NCBI GenBank assembly: GCA_029204045.2
Contig: JAQNDB010000273.1
Location: 25,001-89,000 of the forward strand
Direction of reading: 5' to 3'
DNA: 64,000 nt
DNA from: Tillandsia leiboldiana
Lineage: Eukaryota > Streptophyta > Magnoliopsida > Poales > Bromeliaceae
The notes under the pieces were generated by a model. The model ran no database searches and had not been told where the DNA came from. It saw only the letters and a program-made list of their open reading frames with translations. The position numbers and the translations under genes were made by a program. Positions 22,195-34,096 of the stretch are shown here, one piece after another. Numbering within the stretch: position 1 is the stretch's first letter; each line of letters begins with the position of its first letter.

Positions 22195-22746
22195 ATGAGG
22201 GCGGTACAGATTGGGTTCATCTGGGACGGTTGGTTACTGTTGCATACGGTTATTCCAGTCTAGGACTGCATTTTAGAGGCATAGTAGTGGTAGTTTCCTT
22301 TCTTCAGCAGTCAGTATTTCTTACCACACTTCTTTCCTTTTTGCCTCTGGTAGACCTAGAGGGTGTGTCAGAGTTTGAGGTTTTACCCACTAGGGGAGGC
22401 TACTGGTTTACTAGTAGTTCTCACCCTATTCTTCTTTCTTCTTTTTCTTCTCCCTTGTTTTGCAGTGTCTTCTGCGGGTGCTGCTGGGCTTTCAGCGGCG
22501 GGCCGAGGAGAGAGGACGTGTAAGAACTTGAATTTTTGTAAATAAATAAAAGGGAAATAATAGAAGCAAAGTCAAACTTTGGATCATAAATAGCACGAAT
22601 AGCCTAAGTGCCCCTTTTCTGCAGTGTAAAATTGCACAGTGGTAAGGCTAAAATGTCGCTTTTCAATCCGAGCCTAATCTCGAAAATCCGAGATCACTAG
22701 CACGACCGTCTCGTCGAACTGAGTGAAAACCATATTAAGCAAGTTC

Positions 22747-22765
22747 AGATCCGACGGTCGGATCT
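22747..22765 (+). other. Conserved palindrome near LTR B1 start
   Basis: AGATCCGACGGTCGGATCT, a 9-bp dyad around one G. Equivalents are at 29356-29372, 40284-40298, 50838-50854 and 52502-52516. A second dyad, ATCTCG/CGAGAT, lies just upstream at 22677-22694. Confidence 0.65.
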
Positions 22766-23160
22766 TCCAGAAATCGACGAAGAAGCGGGCGGGACCCGCG
22801 ACTTGAGTGCACAGTGCCTTGGTACTGTTGATGAACAGTAAACCCTAGATTCTAATACCTCTAAGTGCCAACGTTTGCCAAATCGCCGTCTGGAAACCGA
22901 ACATAGCACTTCAGGTAGTCGTTTCGAACGGTTTCGACGTTCTGGACACCGTGGCACTGACGGAATTTCAGTTTGACGACCCTAAAGTCTCGAAAAGCGT
23001 GAAACAAGGCGAAAAAAGGGGATATTTGCACATAAAACCCCATTGAACTTGCCTCGAATTGTGTGCCATCCTTTGGGGAAGGACTAGAGTGTGAGAAAAG
23101 TATACAGTGAGGGACTGGACAGTAAATACTAAGTGACGAGGGACTATGGTGCAATTGAGC

Positions 23161-23195
23161 ATATATTATATATATAATGCATTAGGGTTAGGGTT
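23161..23195 (+). promoter_or_regulatory. Probable TATA region of LTR B1
   Basis: An ATATATTATATATATAATG run is followed by AGGGTTAGGGTTT, a telobox-like word common downstream of plant TATA boxes. Related LTRs D and E have TATATAAATA (39715-39726, minus) and TCTATATAAG (50251-50260, minus) in the same place, next to CTAGGGTTT. Confidence 0.5.
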
Positions 23196-26100
23196 TCCCT
23201 TGAACCCTAAGCCCGTAGCTCTTGCCCTAGCCGCACCCCTCAACCTCCTTCCACGCTCTCTGCCGCACCTCACGGAGCCTCCCCGCACCGACCGCCGCCA
23301 CCCCGTCACCGGAGAAGAAAGCAACAACAAAAGCTTTGCTCTCGGGTTGTTGAGGAGGAGATGCTCGGGAGGATTCTCTTCGGGCTGAGAGTTCTCTGGT
23401 GGACTCCTCTGTGAAGCCGCGTCCGAGCCCGAGTGGAACCGGCCCCGGCCGCCGCCCTGCGCCGCCGTGGACCACCTCTCATCCTTGCTAAGCTCCGGCA
23501 AGGTAACATCTTGGAACTTCCCTTTTGCATTTTGGCATTTGGGCACGACCATCGTGTCTCTGACATCGAGGAGACCCTCTGGGTGCAGGCCCAACCGCGG
23601 CTGCCGTCCCGAGCGCCGGCGGGAGCCAACCTCGCCGGATTATCATTTTCTGATCAAACACGGGCGCGGGCTTCATCCGACCGTCAAGATCGAGATCAAC
23701 ACCGTTGGATCGACTCCTCTCGACGACTGCAGCTCATCCACAAAGTTGGACGACGATCGGTTGAGGATCGGACCCGAACGGACAAGCCCTAGAAACCGAG
23801 TTTTTCAACTTCGGCCGGCATCGACAGTCCGGCGCCGCCGCTGCATCCCGGCGCCGGCCACCTCTGCACCGAGCTTCGTGGCATCGGGGCAGACCTCCTG
23901 GTCCAACTTGCACCGGCCCGGAGCCACCCCGCCGGAATCCGCCATTAAAGGCCACCGAGGCTTCCCCGGGCTCCGCCGCCGCGCGTTGACGGCGCCTCCT
24001 GACGCCGGGAAATGGTGCAGGTACGTTCAGTGAACCCTTCTAAAGCACCCTGTGGTGTTGCATGGCCTTCTTGACGTGGGGTTTCAGATTTCCAAGGTTG
24101 CACCCGATTTGGGCTTCGGGTTGGACTCCGGCGATCCCCGGCGCTCCAGGATTCCGGGCACCCACTCAGGTAAGACCTAGACACCTCTTTTATGATCCCC
24201 ACCATCTTGGTTCTGGCCCAGGGCGCGTCTGTGATCGGGCTTTCAATCTTGCACCCGAGCTATACATTGCGGGTTGGTTCTCCGGCCGCCGCCGCCTCCA
24301 GCCGCCGGGGCTCGCCCCCACATGACCAGAACATCTTCTGTGGCCTCCCTCTAGCTGATGCTCACACTGGATTGCTGTTTGAACAGGGAGCATCTGATCT
24401 AGGCTAAACCGAGCCTTGGGCATTCTTGTGGTGCTGCTCCGGCAACTGTTCCGGCCGATCTCAAGCACCCCTCAGGTGAGCCCTCAACTCCACTTACCTT
24501 TCTGTACATGATGCTCTAGCTAGCTCTTAAAAAGATCAAGTATAACTTAAGTTGTTGCATAGTAGTAATTGGACACTAAAAGATCATGGGCCAATTTTGT
24601 AATCGGGATCCGTGTCAGTCCAATCTTGTGAGCACGAGCTCCGTCTCGTCGTAATGAACGCGCTGAAAGTTACGGCGCAGCTTTTGGATTCCCGGATTTC
24701 GAGAACGAGTCGAAACAAGCTGAATTATATTGTTTTTATGCAAATTATGATACAATTAGGGATCAAATTGTAAATTGGACATGCTACCTGTCTTTAGACA
24801 GTGTTTACACACCTACTAGGCAGCTTGTTAGAGTTCAGTAGATTCTCGTTGATCGAGAATTGGATTTTGTGCGGTAATTCGGCAATATTATCCCGTATAA
24901 GCACTCCGTTACTGTCGCGTCGTCGGGATGGGTATGTGTGAGTCTATTACTGATCTTAGCTGTTTATTCAGGGCCCAGTTGTTCAGGACCAGCCTCCCAG
25001 TAGCTGTGCGGGAGTTCGAGGATCTGCCTTCATCCAGGTGGGTTATCTTCGGTCCGGGCTTTATCTTTTCGGCCCTCTGGTTGCTTTAGTCCAGTCGGAC
25101 ACCTGTTTTTGATTTGCCCTGCTGATTATATCTATATGACCTATCTTGACATATGTTGACCTCGTTTGATATATCATGATCCCTCTGATTGACATTGACT
25201 CTGTTAGACCTGTGCTTGAGATTAGCCCTGGAGATTTTATCATGTACCCCTATGCTTGACTATGCCATATGATTTTCCTGATAGACAGTGATTTCTTAGT
25301 CACACCATATACATCTGCTTGTCAGTACTCCTATTCTTGATTTTATCTGATGAGTTGATCTATATACCGCATGATTGTTCGATAGACATTGATTCCGTAG
25401 ATACCTGATATACAGCTACTGGTCAGTTTCGTAGCTTGTTACTTAGATGTCATGATCGGATTATACCTGTTGATTCCTGTCAGCCGATATATTGTTGATA
25501 TTCCGATATGCATGATTGATTGATCCTGATCGATAGATACTACGCGATGTTCTGATATGCATGATTGATAGATACTACTTGATGTTCCGATATGCATGAT
25601 AGATTCCGATCGATATGATAGATGATTTCCCTGTTGGGATCTCGGCTTATTGCTGACTACCCGGTCACTAGACCGTGAGATTGATCATTATGATTTGCCA
25701 TGCACCGCTGTACTTCACGTACACGGACGGTTTGGCCACCGTCGTTGTGTTCTTTACCGGTAAAGTGGTCTAGAGGAAGGACCCGTGAGCCCCAGATACA
25801 CTTATGGGTGCGGGGTTATGTCAGTGTGATAGGTGTAAGATAGTGGTATGAGCCTGAGGTCCTCGTGACCAATACTGGCACTGATTGGGTACTTGAGTTC
25901 TTTTGTTGACGCATTATTATTATCTTGCCCTGTTATTGATAGATATCTTACCCTGTACCCTTACTGCTCGGTTCATGATTGATTATCTCATTTATATACA
26001 TTGATTTTCAGCATTTATTACCTGCAGTTTCATTACCCTTGATTATCTGACTATTCAGTTATCGATAGATTTTGTTGATTATCAGTAGATCCTATTTGTT

Positions 26101-26422
26101 ATTCAGCTTTACCCTATGACTTCTACTATCTGCAGATTATTGTACCCAGTAGGTACGATTAGCTATTTCTCGGCTCGTCGTGCCTACTGGGATACACTCC
26201 GGTGTATCTCACACCCCCTGGGTGACTGTTTTTCAGGTCGCTTGGGTGATGAGATGTCGGGACCGTTGGTGAGACGATTGCGATAGTATCAACCCTTATT
26301 TAGTCAGTATATGTTATTCTCCGCATTTCAGTTAATTATTATAAATTGACTAGTTTTGCATGCGTAGTTTAGACTACTCTGGTATTGACTGATTATGATT
26401 AGCCGTGCATGTATAGGAGAGA

Positions 26423-26442
26423 CCCTATCCTTTTGGATAGGG
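26423..26442 (+). other. LTR-terminal stem-loop, B1 copy
   Basis: CCCTATCC pairs perfectly with GGATAGGG around TTTT, inside an outer TATAGG/CCTATA stem. GTGTGGCGGTCTGTTACGCC follows. Confidence 0.7.
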
Positions 26443-26916
26443 GATTTCCTATATGTGTGGCGGTCTGTTACGCCCGTTTTGCGAACTCTGATTTATTTAA
26501 CATAAAAAAAAAAAAAAAAATTCTTAGACTGGATTTTTAAAACTCGGGGCGTGACAGGACGGCTGAGTAGATAGATCTCGTGGCAGGATGAGCGAGTTAG
26601 CTGGACTGTTGGTGTACCCATGTTTCCTCAGACGGTTGTACCTTTACTTTTGGGACTGGCTTTTGCCAGCAGGTTGTATTTATTTTGGTGAGCTGGGAGA
26701 GACTGATGTATCATTTATACAGATGTATTGTATTTTATTTTCAGCTTCAGTCTGAGATGTATTAGTTTTTAGTTCAGCTCTGTTTTTTTTGCTCTTTTAT
26801 TATTATCTCTTATATCTGAGCAGGTTTGGCGCTTCGTGTACGCGGGAAATACCGTGTGCACGGCGGATCTGTAGACGGGCCCGGGTTCCGGTTTACACCC
26901 GGGGCGTGACACGCCA

Positions 26917-27574
26917 TGCGCCGCGTGGCCCGCGCGGAGGCTGACGCGTGGCGCGCCCACGCGCGGGAACTGCGCGTCAACGCGTATGCCGCCGCGCCCA
27001 CGTGCGCGCCAGCGCCGCCTGCGCCCCCGTGTCGCGCACGCATCCCGAGGCACCTGCCTCCCTGCTCCGTGAACCGCGTCCGTGCACCAGCTAATCCAAG
27101 CCTGCCACGTGTCAAATCTCGCCAACCAGAAAATGCCACGTGGCATAACCTCCCGCTGCACCGCGCGCGCCTGCCCGCGCGCCTGCCCGCGCCCGCGCGC
27201 TGCCCGCGCCTGCTCCGCCGCCTGCCCGGCCTGCTCCGCCGCTGCCCGCCGGTTGCCGGAATAGTACCCTACTGCCTCGAAATTCATGCCAGGTCATCCG
27301 GGCTCTGAAAAATTCAAGTAAATAGGCAATTTCGATCGTTTTCGCGCGCTGAATCCAAATCCGCTGTCCGTTTTGCCAAATTCCACTTCTAAAATTTGTT
27401 AAGGGCACCCGGAAAGGTATTCTTAATCCAAATTTCGCGCTGGGTCCAATCCTGAGGTCCGATTTGTGCGCAAACACCTCCAACACACAGTAAAGGCCTC
27501 CGAAAGCTGCTAAATACACTGCGGGAGCTCTGTTGATCAACAGTAATCCTCTTACGGAAATTCGGATCCTCACA
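26917..27574 (-). mobile_element. LTR A2, right segment with LTR start
   Basis: On the minus strand it begins TGTGAGGATCC at 27574 and runs through the GC-rich U3 to 26917, where A3 interrupted it. The first five bases outside, AGATC (27575-27579), are the expected TSD; its partner is beyond the left edge. The Arg/Ala-rich frames here come from GC content. Confidence 0.8.
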
Positions 27575-28718
27575 AGATCAGTAGGTAAGATAGGTATAAC
27601 AAGCTGATAACTGAATAATCATGAATACAGTGCTGAGCATAACAGGATACTAAACTATCATAATAAGAGCATGCTAATATATATATTGAACAAGAACTGA
27701 GAAATCATAAGATGATAATGATAAACAGGCAAGCAATGCATCAATGGTAGAATAACAAAATACCCAATCAAAGCCACCATATTGGTCAACAAGACCTCAG
27801 GGAAAATTTCACCTGTACACCAATCTGCTGTCATAACCCCAACGGGCTCACGGGTCCTTCCTCTAGACCACTTTACCGGTAAAGAACAATACTCACGGGG
27901 CGCGACCCCGGCAATGTTCGTGAAAGAACAGCTGGCTCTGTGGAGATCAAAATGCTAATGCTTAAGCTCACGGTCCACCGACCGGGTAATCGGCAACAAG
28001 CCGGGAAATCCCAACAGGGATGCAATAGCAGAAAGCCAACAAATCTCGACTCATGGTAATCGGCAACAAGCCGGGAAAATCCCAACAGGGATGCAACAAC
28101 AGAATGCCAACTGAATCTCAACTCATGCAATAATAAATGCAGGAAACAATAACTGGTCAATCACACATGGTAAACGACAAGAATAATCAGGATATACTGT
28201 TAAGCGAGTATATGTGTGATAACTAACTAATGACCAATCAGGCATGGCAAATGTCCAGGATAAGGATCATAATATCTGATAGCAAGCTAAAGATCAATCG
28301 AGCATGGCAACATATAAGCTAGCAAGCTAAGGATCAATCAAGCATGACAACATATAGGCTGATAACTGATAATGATCAATGAATCAAGCAATATAAAAGT
28401 GATGCTGATCAATAAAAAGAGCAGGCTCAATAAGGAAATCTAGGCTATCACAAGAACAGGGGTCCGACCAATTACGATACCCCAGAGGGCCGAAATGATA
28501 AAGCCCGGACCGAAGATAAACCCACATGTCCGCAGGCGAACTATCAACTCCAACAGAATGCTCGAAGACTGTGCTAACCTGAATCATATGTTTTGATCAG
28601 GGAACAACTTACACATACCCAAACCACATACTCACTATTAATAATCCATTTTTGCTAATCAAATAATCCAGAAATTTATTTAAAATTAATTTCGGTTTCA
28701 AAAATAATGGTTACTACA
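27575..28718 (-). mobile_element. Family-B LTR fragment, minus strand
   Basis: The reverse complement of the middle of LTR B. It includes the TTTACCGGTAAAGTGGTCTA word (27865-27890) and the GGTTTATCTTCGGTCCGG segment (about 28500). It is the target into which A2 inserted, and it ends at the first TA array. Confidence 0.7.
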
Positions 28719-28720
28719 AT

Positions 28721-29159
<439 letters not shown>

Positions 29160-29245
29160 AAATAATCGTAAATTTTAAAAGTTAAATTTTAAAGTTAAAT
29201 AATTTTTTGGATTAATAATTAGCAAAAATAAATAAATTATAGTGT

Positions 29246-32200
29246 AATTGAACCCCAAGAATATCGACTTTTGATCGGGGTCTGATCTCGGAAATCCGAG
29301 ATCACCATTGCGACCATCTCGTCAAAACAAGAAAAATTCATATTCATATGTTTTCGATCCGACGGTCGGATCTTCCGAGAATCAGCGAAGAAGCTGCGGG
29401 GCCCACAGCTTAAGTGAATAGTAAAATGAATAGTAACCCTGGTTTTCAGTCCCCTCTCGATCGGCCGACGGCCGATTCACTGTCTGCGAATCAGACCTAG
29501 CAGTATGGGTAGTCGTTTCTAGCTAAGTTCGATGCTCTGAACGCAATGGCACTGACAGAATTCGCGTTTGCCGACTCTGGTGCATCGAAATGCGTGCAAT
29601 GCAGTATACCTCATAGAACTTTATGGCCCGAGAATTTATTCGAGTATCGAATCAAACAAGCAAATGCACTATTTGATAGGTCTCGACGAGCCGGACGTCA
29701 TGACGAAGTCCGTTTCGTAATTCGACGAACCGTTTGTCTCGAAATGCGTGAAATGCGCCGAAAAAGAGGGTATTTTTGAGAAAATCATAATATTTTATGT
29801 ACCAAATTGAATGAGGTTTTTTGGTGAGGGTTCTGGGTGCAATTGTCACCTACAGCAGGGACTTGAGAGTTAGTGGTTAGCTATGCAGGAAGCAAACCGC
29901 AAAAATTGCCAAAAATCATGCATTTACTACATAGTGGCTTTTGGACTTCTTTGGAGGGAGCACGAGGGGTCTAACCCAATTCCAAAGCATCCCCTCACCC
30001 TTTTGCATGCTCAAGATCAAGACTTGGGTGCGGGGGTGGCCGAGAAGACACCACACTTCAAGTTTGGCCGAGCTTGAGAGAGAGAGAGAGAGAGGAGGGT
30101 GAAGGTTGGAGCAAAGTTGCTCCAACTTGCCTTCTGGAGTCCCTGGAGTGATCTCCTGTGCAAACTCGAACTTGCTGGCGGCTGCGAGACGCCGGAGAAG
30201 AATTCCGCTTCATCCTTTCTTCTCCAACTCCGGCGAGGTAAGCTCTCTTCAACCTCAGTTTCTTAGCATCCAAAACTGTTAGAAGTCGACTCTATTGAGT
30301 CTAGAGATGCTCCGTGCCAAGTCCTGAGCCCCCACGCACGGCCGGTTGCCGGTGGGAGAAAAATCTCGCCGGAAACCTAACCTAGCTCCGCCTCGAGCTA
30401 GCTCTGCTTCCGGTGGTTTTTGGCGAAAACAAAAATGACCATCTTCTTCTCCTCGATGAGTGTAAGCCTCCCACAAAATTTGGAGTGATTTGGTGCTGTG
30501 TGGGGGTGGTACGGCCGTGCCCTAGTTTCGGAAGTTTGTGACCGCGGCCAAGATGGCCGGTCCGGCGTCGCCGCTGCTTCTCGGCGCCCGGGGAGGGTTT
30601 GGTAAGCTTCCTGGGCCTGAGAGGAAGCTTCCCATGTGGTTGCATATGTCCCATGCAGGCTGGATCGAAATCCGCCATTAATGGGCGAAGCTCGGCTGCG
30701 TTAATGGCGGCCGGCTTTCCGGTGGTCGCCGGCAGTGGGGACTTACCCAGAACCTCCCAAAGCTTCGATATAAAGCTTGTGGTGCTGTTTGTTGCACCCA
30801 AAAACCCATGCCTTGAAGTTGCCGAACTCGAAGCTCCAACAATGGCCGTGCGGCGTAGCTCCGACCACCGCGAGCCCTTTTATGACCCAGCAGCAAGCAT
30901 GGTGATTCTCTCATGACTGTGAGGCTGGTGCTTGCCTCAATTGGCCTTCAGAGCAAAGGGCTTTTGGGTGGCCGTTACGGGTGCTCGAGCCTTGGCCGAG
31001 CCTTGCTTCCCGTACTGTTCCGGCCGCCGTGCACCACCCAGAGAGTGAGCCTCTGACTCCACAGGTTCCCCTGAGCTTGATGCTCACTTCAGTTGCAAGG
31101 ATGACTGAGTGGTTTTACTGTGGAGCCATGTGAGGCCATTCGGGACTGGGCTCATGTTGTGGGCAAATCCGACAAGGCTAGGGCCGCGCTAGGGCAAGCC
31201 CTTGGTCCTCTGTGACATGCCGAAGATGATGCTCACACCAGAATTTCATTTAAGCTGCTGTATATATAAAAATGCCTAAGCTGTGGCTTTAGGACAACTT
31301 TGGAGGCGACCAACTTGTGTTGGGTGTGCCAACCTGCTTCCAAACAGTGAGCATGGGGTCCAGCACATCGAATTTTAGTTGCTGATAAAAAATGGTGGTA
31401 ATTGGAAACCTGGTTTGAAAGTTATAAGTAAATAAGTGTTTAAAACCATGTATTTTACGCAAAGTTGGAAGTTCTGGGGGGCTTGCAGCAATTGTAACAT
31501 GAGGAAGAAATAAAATAAATGTGTAAGAGTTTTACTGACCTTTCGGTAGGGTTCCCGGGGTCTTCGTTGAGCAAGATTCGCTTAACGGACCGTTAATCAA
31601 CGAAATGGCCGATTTAACGGTGTTTCCGCACTAAACGTGCATTTCATGGATTTTCAGGGATCCTGTGTTGACATGTGGTATTATTGTAGGCCCCAGTCGT
31701 CAGGAGCCAGCTCGTGATCCGTCCAGCGGATATCGCGACCGACTACCTTGAGGTGGGTTTATCTTCGGTCCGGACTTTATCAGGTTGGCCATATGGGGTG
31801 CCGTGGTAGGTCGGACCCCTGTTCTTGGTGTAGCCCTGAACCTATGCTTTAGCCTTACTATATGCTTTCATTCCAGCATTCAGTCATTACATCTATATTG
31901 CTTGATTATACAGATGAGCCTTTCGTTATACTCTATTTTTCACTGCATGTTTAGAATAGGAGTTCTAGTCTCAGTACCTGGCATGATTTGCATCAGTATC
32001 GATATCCCGATGGGGATTTCCTCGACTTCTCGCCAACTGTCCGGTCTACCGACCGTGGATTGAGATTCAGCATTATGATTGCTACTGAGTTTGTACCTGC
32101 TCTTACTACTTGCTTGCATATCAGCACAAAATCCTTACATCTGCATAGCCTTGATCCCACAGATGAGCTTTTATTATGCCTTTATTTCCAGCAGTAGTTA

Positions 32201-33433
32201 TACATATCTGGACATATGCCATGCTTGTATGGTCACTAGCTCAGTTCTATATCTTTCTCTATTCTTCACTACACGTTTAGAATAGGAGTTATTGTTTCAG
32301 TATTGACATGATATACTTCAGTATTTGTATCCCGGTAGGGATTTTCCTCGGCTTTTTGCCGTCTATTTGGTCGATAGACCATGGTTTGAGCATCAGCATT
32401 ATGATCGCCGTTGAGCCAGCTTTCAGTCGCGCACACCAGTGGATTAGCTACCCGCAGTGGTGTTCTTTACCGGTAGAGAGGTCACATTGACCCATGAGCC
32501 CGTTGGGGTTATGATAGCATGCTGGGTGTCCAAAAGTGGCATTAGCCTGAGGCCCCAATGACCAACAGTGGCAATTGCATGAGGTCCTAGTGCTCCATGG
32601 CAGCTTAGCCTGAGGCCCTTGTGGCCAACAGTGGCATTAGATTGGGTATATTTGTGGTGATACCTTTGATGCATTATCCTTGTTATTTTCTGCTTGTCAG
32701 ATTATCAGTTTTAGCATGATCATTTCCTGCTTGTCAGATTATCAGTTTTAGCATGATCATTTCCTGCTTGTCAGATTATCAGTTATAGCATATTCATTCC
32801 TATTTGTAGATTTATCAGTTCTAGCATGATCAGCTTTATATGTGATTACTCTGCTCTGTTGATGAATCCATGATTGATGGTACTCTGCTTAGATTATATA
32901 TTTGTATTTTACCTTTCAGTTTCAGTACATCATACTTTTGCTATCCGCTTATTATGGTATCCAGTAGGTACGGCTTGCTATTTCCCGGCCCGTCGTGCCC
33001 ACTGGGATACACTTATGTGTGTCTCACACCCTCGGGTGACCATTTTTCAGGTATGTTGGGTGCGGGGACATTGGGACGTCCTGAGTGAGGATTCGAGATA
33101 GAGTTGTCCCTGGTAGGACTTTACTTTTGGATTTAGTGGACATCACAACTGTTATTTACATTTTGAAACTAATTGTATAAACCTATGGAACCTTGTGGAT
33201 GTAATAGAGTAGAACTTATTTAGTTAGTTAATTCTGTATCTACTCTGATTGGATGTATCTATTAGCCGAGCATATATAGGGGGGGCTCTGTCCGTTGTAC
33301 AGAGGCTTTCCTATATGTGTGGCGGTCTGTTCACGCATTGGAGTATTCAAGTTTTAAACTCTAATAAAAAAAAAAAATAAAAAAATAAAAAAAAAAAAAA
33401 AATTTGACCCTTTTTGAATCTCGGGGCGTGACA
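29246..33433 (+). mobile_element. LTR B2 (family B), start unclear
   Basis: Homology to B1 starts near 29246. The GATCTCGG/CCGAGATC dyad is at 29284-29303 and GATCCGACGGTCGGATC at 29356-29372. It ends CTCGGGGCGTGACA at 33433, and a TA array follows directly. AT-rich sequence at 29160-29245 hides the exact start. There is no interior and no coding sequence; frames at 30382-30914 are GC-driven. Confidence 0.78.
33286..33304 (+). other. LTR-terminal stem-loop, B2 copy
   Basis: CTCTGT (33286-33291) pairs with ACAGAG (33299-33304). CCTATATGTGTGGCGGTCTG follows. Confidence 0.6.

Positions 33434-34096
<663 letters not shown>

Larger units (their letters stand above)
22519..26556 (+). mobile_element. 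Solo LTR B1 (gypsy family B)
   Basis: Starts TGTAAGAACTTG and ends CTCGGGGCGTGACA. It is flanked by GGACG on both sides (22514-22518 and 26557-26561), which proves a clean insertion into A3. At 4038 bp with no interior, it is a solo LTR. Inside are a palindrome (22747-22765), a TATA region with telobox-like AGGGTTAGGGTTT (23161-23195), a GC-rich middle with CAGGTAAG/CAGGTGAG words, a terminal stem-loop and a 17-base A tract. Frames in 23166-24468 are biased by GC content and not real. Confidence 0.92.
7587..26911 (+). mobile_element. Solo LTR A3, split by two later insertions
   Basis: A family-A LTR starting TGTGATGACC and ending GGGGCGTGACA, flanked by CGCCA (7582-7586 and 26912-26916). Its own sequence is 7587-7967, 19592-22518 and 26562-26911, about 3.66 kb. 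The gaps are the LARD-like element and solo LTR B1. It landed in A2 in the opposite orientation. No interior follows the LTR, so it is a solo LTR left by LTR-LTR recombination. The start is supported by the similar starts of A2 (27574, minus) and of element C (59408). Confidence 0.88.

Noticed and set aside
23180..23195. Telomeric repeat from AGGGTTAGGGTTT
   Set aside because: Only two units next to a TATA region; it reads as a promoter telobox and not as telomere DNA.
23166..24468. Overlapping frames of 90-190 codons in LTR B1
   Set aside because: GC-rich LTR modules, with overlapping frames open on both strands and no recognisable domain.
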